A stretch of DNA of 14,973 nt, taken from contig JAVBLT010000003.1 of assembly GCA_031553315.1 (NCBI GenBank), positions 1 to 14,973 on the forward strand. The letters are read 5' to 3'. The notes beneath the pieces were generated by a model that saw nothing but the letters and a program-made list of their open reading frames with translations, made no database searches and was not told where the DNA came from. Positions within the stretch are counted from its first letter, which is position 1. Every line of letters starts with the position of its first letter. Origin of the DNA: JAVBLT01 sp031553315 (GTDB lineage Bacteria > Verrucomicrobiota > Kiritimatiellia > RFP12 > DVOR01). The position numbers and the translations under genes were made by a program. Shown one piece after another: positions 5,991 to 14,200 of the stretch.

Positions 5991-7889
5991 GTGAGCGGGG
6001 CGGTGTTCAGCAGAGGGTCGCGTTTTTCGGAAAACCTCCGCCAGAGCGGCTGGTTTTCCTTTTCGTCGGCACTGCTCTTCTTTCCCTTGACCACCGTGCT
6101 GCTTGCGGCTCTGGGATTGCTGGCCGGTATCCGCGTCAACGCCGGTTGTGCCGTTGTCGGAATCCTCGCCGCACTCGCCGCCGCCTGGCTCTCGCCTGAA
6201 AAAGGCAGAGGCGTGCTCCGCGCGGCGGGTGCGATTGCCGGTTTGATCGGCCTCAACGGTCTTGCCGTGATGTACGCCTCGGCCGATGCCGATTTGTATC
6301 ACCTGCCCGCCGTGCGGATGCTGGCGGCGGGGTGGAATCCGCTTCAGTGCGGCAACCCCGCCGCGCTCGCTCAAGCCTTTCCCGAGCTGGCGGGGAGCCG
6401 CCTTGCCCATGTGGCCTTTCTGCCCAAGGGAAGCTGGCTTTTCGGCGCGGCGATGATGAGGCTGCTTGGCTACGCCGATGCGGGCAACGTGTTGGCGATG
6501 CTTCTCGCGGCGGCGCTTTTCCCTGTGCTTCGCGCACTGCTGGCGCAGTGTTTTCAGCTGGAAGGGCGCTGGGGCTCGGTGATGGCGCTCACGCTCACCT
6601 TCAGCCCGGCCCTGATCGACAACCTTTTCGATGCCACCAACGACGGCTCCCTCTATGCGCTCCTTCTCCTCTCAGCCGCCTCCGCTCAGCTCTTTTTGAA
6701 AAGCCGCGAGAACCGCTGGCTGTTGCTTGCGCTGTTGCCCTTGCCGCTGCTGGCGAATCTGAAATTCTCGGGAGCCGCCGCCTGCGCGGTGATTGGCCTG
6801 ACCGGTCTTGTTGCCGGCGGCGGCCGCCGCTGGTTCACCGGATGCGCCCTTGCCGCCTGCGGGGCGCTGCTGATCGGCGCCGTTTCCTATTTGCCGCAAT
6901 GGCGTGAACACGGTTCCCCGGTTTACCCGCTTTTTGAGAAAGACCTTCCCGCCGCGCACAACCTCACGGCCGATTTCGGCGAGCTCAATGCCGATGCCGC
7001 CGAGATGGGCTATCTCGGCCGTTTTTCCTATGCCTATCTCTCATCGTTCGCCACCAAAACAGTGTATCGGCTGCTGACCGGCCGCCCCGATTTCAACCCC
7101 GAGCTGCGCATCGCCCAAGGCGGCATGAACGGTCTTGGCCCCGTTTTCTGCAGCTTCATGGTGCTTGGCGTGATCGGATGGTGCATTTCCGGAAGGCGCC
7201 GCGAACACTGGCCGCTCGCGGCGATGCTCCTCGCCAGTGCCTTGCTTCAGCCGACCGCCTTCGTGGGGTATGCGCGTTATGTGCCGCAGCTCTACGCCTT
7301 CGCCGTGTTGGGGGAGTTGACAATCAAAATGCCTCGTTCGACCTTGAAATATACGCTTTGTCTTCAAATCGCGATTTGCATCGTTCCCATTGCCTGGCTT
7401 GCCTGGAAAGGAATGCTCTCCCTGCAGAATCTGGCGGTGATCGCCGCTTTCGGGCCGGGCGAGGCGGCCCTCGAAACGCCTTATCCCAACATCCGCGAAG
7501 GCTTTCGCGAGTATGGCATTGTCTGCCGGCCTCACCGGCCCGATGAAATCAAAACCGTCACCTCCGGCTCCATGCTCTACACGGTCTGGCGTTCGCCGGA
7601 AATGCCCGACCCGGGCATTCCCTCTCTGCGCACGGGGTTCGACGCTGAAACCGAATACCTCAAGCCGCGCACCGCCAAGCTGATTCAAAATGCGGCGGAT
7701 ATCCCAAAAACAGTCATCCCCTGGGTAATCCGCTCAACCCCGCGCCTGAGCCTCACGCTCCTCGAAATACGCCTGAAACAACTGTTTTCAACGCCTCCGG
7801 GCGATCGAGACGCCGGGCCGCCTCGCCGATCAGGCCGGCATCACCCTTTTCCAAAGTTACCAACGCGTGGCCAAAAAGAGCCTTCGTAA
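5991..7889 (+). CDS. Multi-pass membrane protein, GT-C (ArnT/PMT)-like glycosyltransferase candidate
   Basis: 632 codons from a GTG at 5991, 3 bases after the EIIA/CBS stop, with GGGA as a modest ribosome site. About ten hydrophobic segments fill residues 25-470. The first large extracytoplasmic loop carries YASADADLYHLPAVRMLAAG then WNPL (95-118). The acidic D99/D101 followed by YHLP is the arrangement expected of GT-C transferases that use polyprenyl-phosphate sugars. The C-terminal part (about 470-600) is a soluble extracytoplasmic region. The last roughly 30 residues are low-complexity Pro/Arg/Gly (PPGDRDAGPPRRSGRHHPF...) and overlap a transposase remnant read in another frame. The native C-terminus has therefore probably been replaced after about residue 602. 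The family assignment rests on topology plus the acidic motif; a different polytopic envelope protein cannot be excluded. Confidence 0.68.
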   Translation: MSGAVFSRGSRFSENLRQSGWFSFSSALLFFPLTTVLLAALGLLAGIRVNAGCAVVGILAALAAAWLSPEKGRGVLRAAGAIAGLIGLNGLAVMYASADADLYHLPAVRMLAAGWNPLQCGNPAALAQAFPELAGSRLAHVAFLPKGSWLFGAAMMRLLGYADAGNVLAMLLAAALFPVLRALLAQCFQLEGRWGSVMALTLTFSPALIDNLFDATNDGSLYALLLLSAASAQLFLKSRENRWLLLALLPLPLLANLKFSGAAACAVIGLTGLVAGGGRRWFTGCALAACGALLIGAVSYLPQWREHGSPVYPLFEKDLPAAHNLTADFGELNADAAEMGYLGRFSYAYLSSFATKTVYRLLTGRPDFNPELRIAQGGMNGLGPVFCSFMVLGVIGWCISGRRREHWPLAAMLLASALLQPTAFVGYARYVPQLYAFAVLGELTIKMPRSTLKYTLCLQIAICIVPIAWLAWKGMLSLQNLAVIAAFGPGEAALETPYPNIREGFREYGIVCRPHRPDEIKTVTSGSMLYTVWRSPEMPDPGIPSLRTGFDAETEYLKPRTAKLIQNAADIPKTVIPWVIRSTPRLSLTLLEIRLKQLFSTPPGDRDAGPPRRSGRHHPFPKLPTRGQKEPS

Positions 7890-7989
7890 AATCGGCGGTT
7901 ATGGCAAGGCCAAGCAGTTCAAACGCCTGAAGGCCGAAACCAAGAACGCTGGGCGGCGTAATCTGTGTTTTTCAGGAACGACTGTCTAA
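7801..7989 (+). pseudogene. Decayed transposase C-terminal fragment (IS5-group/DUF772 type)
   Basis: Reading the frame that begins at 7801 gives GRLADQAGITLFQSYQRVAK, then KSLRKIGGYGKAKQFKRLKA, then ETK. This matches the C-terminal part of DUF772/DDE transposases of the IS5 group, where a basic 'RQSYxRxxKxAxxxxxRYxHAKQFKRxxR...LRTYLGRVIRD' stretch is typical. After ETK the match appears to continue one base out of frame as TLGGVI, so the fragment is both truncated and frameshifted. The first frame ends at the TAA at 7987-7989. There is no start codon, catalytic domain or recognisable terminal repeat, so it cannot encode an active transposase. Its first 89 bases overlap the end of the upstream membrane-protein frame. 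Confidence 0.6.
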
Positions 7990-8041
7990 AGAAACACTGA
8001 TTAAATCCAAAGGCCGACAATCAGAATTTAAATTCTCATGC

Positions 8042-8120
8042 GGAGGCGCGGAGTTCGCGGAGAAAACACACTTTTTTTGATCCTATTTGGTATCTCTCTC
8101 TCCGCGTACTCCGCGCTTCC
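8042..8120. repeat. REP-like inverted repeat
   Basis: Arms 8042-8063 (GGAGGCGCGGAGTTCGCGGA plus GA) and 8099-8120 (reverse complement GGAAGCGCGGAGTACGCGGA plus GA) match at 20 of 22 positions around a 35-base A/T-rich centre that includes T7. The 'CGCGGAG...CGCGGAGA' wording is typical of dispersed intergenic repeats in several phyla. It sits between two convergent transcripts and could stop or stabilise messages, but there is no T-run after the arm on either strand. The rest of 7990-8167 holds a short palindrome GAATTTAAATTC and nothing else I recognise. Confidence 0.6.
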
Positions 8121-8167
8121 CTAAAACGAATCTGCCGGAATTTGGTGTCTTCGTTTTAACTGGATCC

Positions 8168-9262
8168 TTACCCGATGAGGAAGAGGAGGGTAGCGAGAAG
8201 AATGAAGAAGAGGGCGGTGAGGATTTTGAGGAGGCGGAGGTGGCGGCGGCTGAAGGCGGCGAGGTCGATGGCTTTGAGGCCGAAGTGGCAGAGGATGGCC
8301 ACGAGGATGAGGGGGAGGATGAAGAGGAGGTTGTAGAGCAGGAGCATGGCCCAGATGTGGGCATTGGTGGGGGCGTGGCGGAGGATGAGGGTGAGGACGG
8401 GGATATAACCTTGGCCGGTGCAGACGCTTTCTAAAAGGGTGACGAGGAGGCCGGAGGTGAGGCCGCTTAACAGGGCGGCGGGGGCGCGCAGGCCGCTGGT
8501 GAGGGTGCGGCGGATGCGCTGGCGGAAGGTGTCGGGCAGGGCGAGGAGGGGGGCTTTGCGGTTGAGGGTGAGGAGGGTGGTGAGGGCGGCGAGGAGGAGG
8601 AGGAGGGCGATGAGGTAAATGAAGAGGGTGCGGAATTGTTGGAAGAGGGGGATGTGGGTGAGGAGGCGGATGAGGCCGAAGCCGAGGAGGGTGTAGAGGA
8701 GGAAGGTGGCGAGGATGAAGCCGAGGGTGAAGTGCAGGCGGGTGCGGGTGGGGGTGCGGGTGAGGGTGAGGAGGCTGAGGAAGAAAATGAGGGTGGTGAG
8801 GGCGCAGGGGTTGATGCCGTCGAGCAGGCCGCCGAGGATAACGGCGCTCCAGGTGAAGGTTTGCCGGAGGGTGTGGGCGTGTTGGAGGGTGGTTTCGGGG
8901 GGCGGGGGGGGCTGGTAGGCGGGGTTTTCGAGGCGGCGCTGGAGGGCGGTGTCAATTTCTTCGGAGAGGTGGGCGCGGATGGGGGCTTCGCCTTGGAGGA
9001 GGGTGGCGCGGTCGATGACGATGGAGACGGGTTCGTTGGCGTGGCCGTGAAATTGGGTGCGGTAGGCGAGGAGAAGGAGGAGGGAATTTTCAACGGTGAT
9101 GTCGTGGTCAGTCCAGGCGATGTCGGGGCCGTAGGTTTCGAGGATTTCGGGGATGAGGGTGGTTTTGAGGCGCTGGCAGGTGTCGCACCCGGCGGTGCCG
9201 AAGAAGTCGACGGGGATTCGGGCGAGGCAGAGGGTGGGGAAGAGGAGGAGGAGGTATTTCAT
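8168..9262 (-). CDS. Exported thioredoxin-like domain fused to a CcdA/DsbD-type transmembrane domain
   Basis: 364 residues. A signal peptide or anchor (MKYLLLLFPTLCLA) is followed by an extracytoplasmic thioredoxin-like domain with a CxxC site, C26-DT-C29 (FGTAGCDTCQRLK). A proline-rich hinge (QPPPPPE, 117-123) leads to a six-segment membrane domain from about residue 137. The membrane domain has the two cysteines that define CcdA/DsbD electron carriers: C153 in GLLDGINPCALTTLIFFLSL and C281 in LLESVCTGQGYIPVLTL. These proteins move electrons from cytosolic thioredoxin across the membrane to extracytoplasmic thiols. Here the final acceptor domain is fused at the N-terminus rather than the C-terminus. 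The ATG overlaps the DUF1573 stop (ATGA), so it is the last gene of a three-gene operon. On the coding strand the hinge is written with C8-G-C6 (8911-8897), a possible slippage site. Codons are strongly C-ending. Confidence 0.86.
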   Translation of the reverse strand: MKYLLLLFPTLCLARIPVDFFGTAGCDTCQRLKTTLIPEILETYGPDIAWTDHDITVENSLLLLLAYRTQFHGHANEPVSIVIDRATLLQGEAPIRAHLSEEIDTALQRRLENPAYQPPPPPETTLQHAHTLRQTFTWSAVILGGLLDGINPCALTTLIFFLSLLTLTRTPTRTRLHFTLGFILATFLLYTLLGFGLIRLLTHIPLFQQFRTLFIYLIALLLLLAALTTLLTLNRKAPLLALPDTFRQRIRRTLTSGLRAPAALLSGLTSGLLVTLLESVCTGQGYIPVLTLILRHAPTNAHIWAMLLLYNLLFILPLILVAILCHFGLKAIDLAAFSRRHLRLLKILTALFFILLATLLFLIG

Positions 9263-10122
9263 TCGGGGAAGTGGATGGTGAGGGTGGTGGTGCTGTCGCC
9301 CATACTGAGGGGGATGGTGAGGGGGTTTGGATTTGCCTGGGGGGTGTAGGTGAGGGTGAGGGGGAGGCCGCGGGGGGTGACGTTGGTCCCGGCTTGCAGG
9401 GTGAAGCCAGGTGGGAGCGGGGGGAGGATGAGCCGGGCGGGGTCGAGGGTGCCGCCGCTGGCGCGGAGGTGGAGGTTGAGGGTGAGGGGTTTGGCGGGGT
9501 CGTTGATGCGCAGGGTGCGGGGGATGCAGGCGAGGCGGAGGCCGGTTTCGGCGGTGACGTGGAGGCGGATGGGGTGGGGGTCTTCGGGCGCGGTTTCGAG
9601 GAGGATGGTCCAGAGGTGGTGACCGGCGGGGAGGGCGGCTTGATTGGCGGCGAGGGAGACGGTGATTTCGGTGCCGTTGGTCTGGAGGTTGAGGGTGCCG
9701 GGGGGGCTGTTTTGGAGGCGGGCGGAAACGATGCGGCTTTGTCCGTGGGGGCGGAGGGTGAAGGTGGATCCAAGGGGCAGGGTGGATTGGGGCGAAACGC
9801 TGAAACGGGGCTGTGCAGTGCCGGTGAAGGCGAGGGTTTCGAGACCGCTTGGGGTGCGCAGGAAGAGGCTTTTGGTGAAGGGACCGCTGAGGGAGACGGG
9901 CTGGAGGCGGAGGTGGAGGCGGGTGGTTTCGCCGGGCGCGAGGGTATCGGATTCGAGGGTGGCTTCGGAGCAGCCGCAGGTTTTGACCACTTCAAGGATT
10001 TTCACCGGCTCGGCGCCGGTGTTGGCGAGGGTGACGGTGGCGGCGGGGGAATCGGTCTCCGGGAAGGTGCCGAAGTCGACGCGGTCGGGGGTGAAAACCA
10101 ACGCACACAGCAAAGCAATCAT
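9259..10122 (-). CDS. DUF1573 domain protein
   Basis: 287 residues. The start is the ATG at 10122, overlapping the TGA of the HEAT-like gene by 4 bases (ATGA) with AGGAG 8 bases upstream. The frame stays open further upstream, but that part is antisense-like Arg/Pro shadow coding. The N-terminus (MIALLCALVF) is a short hydrophobic export signal. Residues 15-75 form a DUF1573 Ig-like domain: VDFGTFPETDSPAATVTLAN, then KTCGCSEATLE with C49-G-C51, then LAPGETTRLHLRLQP. DUF1573 proteins are secreted or anchored beta-sandwich proteins of unknown role, frequent in Bacteroidota and PVC bacteria. Residues 90-287 look like further Ig-like beta-sandwich repeats. Overlap on both sides with a thioredoxin/CcdA fusion and a membrane-anchored protein suggests the CGC pair may be a redox client or partner; that is inference. 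Confidence 0.85.
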   Translation of the reverse strand: MIALLCALVFTPDRVDFGTFPETDSPAATVTLANTGAEPVKILEVVKTCGCSEATLESDTLAPGETTRLHLRLQPVSLSGPFTKSLFLRTPSGLETLAFTGTAQPRFSVSPQSTLPLGSTFTLRPHGQSRIVSARLQNSPPGTLNLQTNGTEITVSLAANQAALPAGHHLWTILLETAPEDPHPIRLHVTAETGLRLACIPRTLRINDPAKPLTLNLHLRASGGTLDPARLILPPLPPGFTLQAGTNVTPRGLPLTLTYTPQANPNPLTIPLSMGDSTTTLTIHFPE

Positions 10123-11108
10123 GGGTGGCGCTCCTGGATGCGGCGGAGGGCGGTTTCGCAGGGGATTTTGAGGCGGGGGGATTGGGCGAGGTCGAGGGAA
10201 CGCAGCCAGGCGGCATCGTCGGTATCGCCGATCAGGCCCAATGCGCCGAGGGCGGCGGTGCGGAGCGAGGTGCTGGCGCGGGGGGAGGGAATTTCGCGAC
10301 GAAGAAGGGGTTTGAGCTCGCCGACACCCATTTCGGAGGCGATTTGGATGGCGGTGATGCGGGCGGCTTCGTGGGAGTCGGGGCTGGTGGCGGTGCGGAG
10401 GGCGCGTTGGCGCACGTAGTCGCGGGTTTCGCCGGGCAGAGGGGCTCGCTGCATGAGGGCGATGAGGGCGGTGCCGGCATAAGGCACGCCGGGGGTGCGC
10501 GCGGCATCGCGCAGACACTCATCAATGGCCGTCAATGCCGCTTCATCTTCGGTTTGTTGCTGTAAAAGCCCGAGGTGTTGCACGCAATAATCTTTGATCA
10601 CCATACGTTGCGCGCGGTCATTGTAAATCGCGATGAGACCGGAAATGAGGGGGGCGGGCAACGGCTCCTGGCTGCGCAAAAGATTCATGATGTCATTCTT
10701 CAACGCATCCACCCGTTCGGGTTTGAGCGGATCATTTTCGGTGGGTTCGGCAAGATACGCCAAGAGCGCCTCAATCTCCCCCTCCGGCAAATCCTTCGGT
10801 AGTGTGGCGAGGGCGCGGGTGCGGCGTAGGTAGCGGCTGGCGGTTTCGGAGTCTTTCCCAATCACGCATAAAACCGCTTCGCTCACGCTCTGCACGGATT
10901 CGGGTTTGAGCGGCTCGCGGGTAAAGACGTTTCCCGGCGCCACCGGGCGAATCATCAGATTGGTCTCGGTGCGCACGGGCACGGGCGGCGGAACCGGCTG
11001 CGCGGTCTCACCTTCCGGCGGATCGGTGCGGAAAAAACAAACCGCACCGCCGACCGCGATGAGAGCTGCCAATGCGATACACCACTTCCAGTTGTTTTTC
11101 TGATTCAT
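10119..11108 (-). CDS. Membrane-anchored HEAT-like repeat protein, function unknown
   Basis: 329 residues. One N-terminal membrane segment (about 8-26, WKWCIALAALIAVGGAVCFF) is followed by a Pro-rich linker (30-45) and an extracytoplasmic domain of amphipathic helices. The last third reads as HEAT/PBS-lyase-like repeats (ARITAIQIASEMGVGELKPL; LRTAALGALGLIGDTDDAAW). This suggests a protein-protein scaffold; I do not recognise a specific family. Cysteines include C10, C24 and a few in the helical part, with no CxxC. It is the first gene of the three-gene operon and its TGA overlaps the next ATG. No ribosome site precedes the ATG at 11108. The proposed promoter would start transcription only 3-5 bases upstream, so it may be translated as a leaderless message. 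Confidence 0.72.
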   Translation of the reverse strand: MNQKNNWKWCIALAALIAVGGAVCFFRTDPPEGETAQPVPPPVPVRTETNLMIRPVAPGNVFTREPLKPESVQSVSEAVLCVIGKDSETASRYLRRTRALATLPKDLPEGEIEALLAYLAEPTENDPLKPERVDALKNDIMNLLRSQEPLPAPLISGLIAIYNDRAQRMVIKDYCVQHLGLLQQQTEDEAALTAIDECLRDAARTPGVPYAGTALIALMQRAPLPGETRDYVRQRALRTATSPDSHEAARITAIQIASEMGVGELKPLLRREIPSPRASTSLRTAALGALGLIGDTDDAAWLRSLDLAQSPRLKIPCETALRRIQERHP

Positions 11109-11118
11109 AATAAACTGG

Positions 11119-11146
11119 AGTATACCTGTTTTCCGTAGGCAATCAA
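11119..11146 (-). promoter_or_regulatory. Promoter of the HEAT/DUF1573/CcdA operon
   Basis: Read on the minus strand: -35 TTGATT (11146-11141), 16-base spacer, -10 TATACT (11124-11119). The -10 is the same as in the MgtC promoter. Only 10 bases separate it from the ATG at 11108, so the transcript would be near-leaderless. Confidence 0.5.
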
Positions 11147-11280
11147 TCGAAAAAACAAATTAAAATGAGTGTTGGTTTTTGTGACGCAAGATTTGATATG
11201 TTTACATAAATTTTTAATTTGCAATTGCGTTTGATTTCAATTTATGTGAAGATACGAACCAAACTCAAAGGAAATTTGTT
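11147..11280. promoter_or_regulatory. A/T-rich divergent intergenic region
   Basis: A strikingly A/T-rich stretch in a GC-rich window, between the minus operon and the large LamG gene. It contains an inverted repeat ACATAAAT (11204-11211)/ATTTATGT (11240-11247) and a GCAATTGC palindrome (11221-11228). TTGATA (11193) with TAATTT 16 bases on is a possible plus promoter for the LamG gene but a weak match. AAAGGAAA precedes the ATG at 11281. Confidence 0.35.
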
Positions 11281-14200
11281 ATGAAATCAATTTTTGAATG
11301 TGTTGTTTTGTCATTTCTTTTTGTTTTTATGGGGGAGATTGCCTGCGCGGATGAGGGGGCGGTGCCATCGCGGGTGATTGTCGATTTTTTGTCATTTACC
11401 GAAGAACCGCAATCGAAACCGCTATGGCTGGCGGATTTCGGGGTTGGCGGCGGTTCGCTTTCGGCGGAGGCGGGCTGGGTCTTCACGGGGGCGGGAGGCG
11501 AAAATCTTTCTTTTTTAATCGATCGCGCGCTTCAAGGGCGCCCGCTGACGGTGAAGCTGGATGCGGGGGCGGCGTTTGAGGCGGTGCTGTTTGATGCGGA
11601 TCTGAATGCGCTTGTTGCGCTGGATGCATTTGAAGGAATGGCGGTGGCGCCGCTGAATGAATATCCGGGGGCGGTTTGGGTCTTTGTATCGCCGCTCGGG
11701 GAGGGGGCGCTGAAGTCGATTTCGCTCTATGTGGATGAGGATGGCGACGGGCTGGATGCGGATCAGGAGGCGGCGCTGGGCACTTCGGATCGCAATCCCG
11801 ATTCGGATGGCGATGGATTCAGTGATTATGAGGAGTGGCTGGCGGGGACGAACCCGCGATTTTCGGCGGAGGGGATTCAGCCGGTGATTCGGGAGGTGAC
11901 GGCGCCGTTGCCGCTGGCGGATGATTTTTTCCCCTCGGCATTACCTACGCTGACCTATGGTGCGCTGACGCTGCGGTTGGCTTCGGAGGATCCGTTGGTG
12001 TTTTTGGCGGGCTCGCGCCGGGCTTCGGTGCGGGCGGTGGGCGATTCGCTGGGCGACCCGATGGCGGGCGTCGTTGGGCCGGGCGAGGGGCGTGTGGTGC
12101 AAAACGCGCTGGCGGGGCCGAATATTCCCTTTGAGCGGGCGATGCGTTTCGTCTATAACCGGGTGACGTTGAATGATGCACCGGCGCTGAAAATTGTGGG
12201 GCCGATTACAATTTCAGCTTGGGTGCGCCCGTTCAAGCGCACGGAAAATCAGGTGATTGCGTTGGCGACCTATCTTTCCAACGGCACGAAGCAGGATTTG
12301 TATCTGCGGATGTCGGGCCCGTATTACCAGCTTGCTTATGGGAACCTGAGCAATGCGATTGTTTCGGCGCCCGCGCCTGCGGGCGATGTGTATCAGTGGG
12401 TGCATGTGGCGGGCGTCTTCGATGGTTCCTCTTTCCGCATCTACCGCAACGGCGAGTTGGCGGCGTCGAGGCCGATCACCAATTTCAAGCCTTCGTCGAT
12501 TCTGACGCCGTGGGTCATCGGCGGCCATCCCACCGGAACGAACCAGTCGTTTTGGGGCGACATCGGGGAGGTTACATTTTGGTCGGAGGCGTTGCCTGAT
12601 TACGCTTGCCGCGCGCTCTACGAGCAGGGCCTCTCCGGCGTCGGCGCCGCTTCGCTCGTGGCGGTGGGGCAGCGCTCATGGACGCCGGATGGCGAAGGCG
12701 AAGGCAGCGCGGGGCTTCCTCAATTGCTGATTGCGCGCGATACCACGCCGCCTGCGCTCGAAACGCCGCCCAACGCGACCTTGACGCTTCCCTGCCGCTC
12801 ATTCCAAACCGAAAACTTCGGGGTTTCCATGGCCTCCGACAGGGTGACGCCAAGCCCGCTCGTGACCTGGCGCGATCTGCCGCTGCTGTGGGGGCGCACC
12901 GAAAGCGGCATTTCGCTGACCTTTGACCGGGTCTGGACGGCGTGGGATGAGGCCGGCCTTTCCGCGTCCGAAACACAGCGCTTTACCCTGCGCGACGACA
13001 CTCCGCCCGTCATTGCCATCCCTGCCGACATTACCGTTCACGCCCATCAGGGAACCCATCCCGGCGTGACCGGTTTCGCCACCGCCACCGACGATGCCGA
13101 CGATGCCCCGCGCGTGACCTGGCTCGACATCCTCGATACCGGCCTGAGCCTCGATAACCTCTACTGGCGCAAATCCCCTATTCTCTACGTCGCCGGCGAC
13201 AAGGGCACCGTCTCGACCGACCCCGCCCTCAACGCCTTCGATATCACCCGCCCCCTCACCCTTTCCGCGTGGATTCGCCCCGCCGCCTGGCACGATTACC
13301 ACGCCATTATTTCCAAAGGCCTCGTCGCCAACCGCGGCCTCTTCCTGCGCATCAATACCGGCCGCTATGAATTCGGCTACTGGAACGGCACCTCCTACAC
13401 CACCGCCCTCTTCACCATGCCCGCCGAAGACCGCAACGCCTGGGTGCACCTTGCCGGGCGTTTCACCGGCGCCGCCTTCGAGCTCTACCGCAACGGCCAG
13501 CTCGTCGCCACCACAATCGGCACCCCTCTCAACTTCACCGCCGAATGGGGTTTCGGAATCAACAGCCAAGGCTTCACGCGCACCTTCAGCGGCATCATCT
13601 CCGATGCCGGCATCTGGGGCAGGGCACTCGCCCCGCGCGAAATCGCCACCCTCTCCGCCCCCGCCTTCCGCGCCACCCCCGAAGCCACGCTCGACCCCCT
13701 TCAGGTTGGCGGCGACGCCCTCGCAGAAACCGGAATCGCCGAAAAAGACACCCTCTTCTGGCGCGCCGAGAAGACCGCCTGCAACGGCGCCGGCACCGGC
13801 GGCCTCAGCCTCGGCGACCCCGCCCTCAGCGCCTTCAACGTGACCAACGCCTTCACCCTTGCCGCCTGGATCAACCCCGCCGATTGGAGCAGCTACCACT
13901 CCATCTTTACCAAAGGGTTCACCGCCAACCGCGGCCTTTTCCTGCGCATCAACACCGGGCGTTACGAATTCGGTTACTGGAACGGCTCCTCCTACACCTC
14001 CGCCCTCTTCACCCTCCCCGCCGAAGACCGCAACGCCTGGGTCCACCTCGCCGGCCGCTTCACCGGCGCCGCCTTCGAGCTCTACCGCAACGGCCAGCTT
14101 GTCGCGACCAAAACCGGCGTGCCGCAAAACTTCGATTGCCTCTGGGGATTCGCCCGCAGCGGCGCCAGCGACGCCCGCCAATTCAAAGGCATCATCGCCC

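Noticed and set aside
4869..6410. Minus-strand open frame of 513 codons over the GH43/EIIA/GT-C region
   Set aside because: Spans two plus-strand genes with recognisable motifs and an intergenic hairpin; no coherent domain.
8168..9260. GA-rich plus strand with repeated GAGG, considered as a simple repeat or triplex-forming tract
   Set aside because: It is the complement of C-ending codons in a well-supported gene and has no regular period.
9271..10419. Plus-strand open frame of 382 codons opposite the DUF1573 and HEAT-like genes
   Set aside because: Gly/Glu/Val-rich antisense shadow of C-ending codons; the minus frames have DUF1573 motifs, ribosome sites and ATGA couplings.
10123..10518. 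Upstream extension of the DUF1573 frame
   Set aside because: Arg/Pro-rich out-of-frame reading of the HEAT-like gene; the ATG at 10122 has a ribosome site and an export signal.
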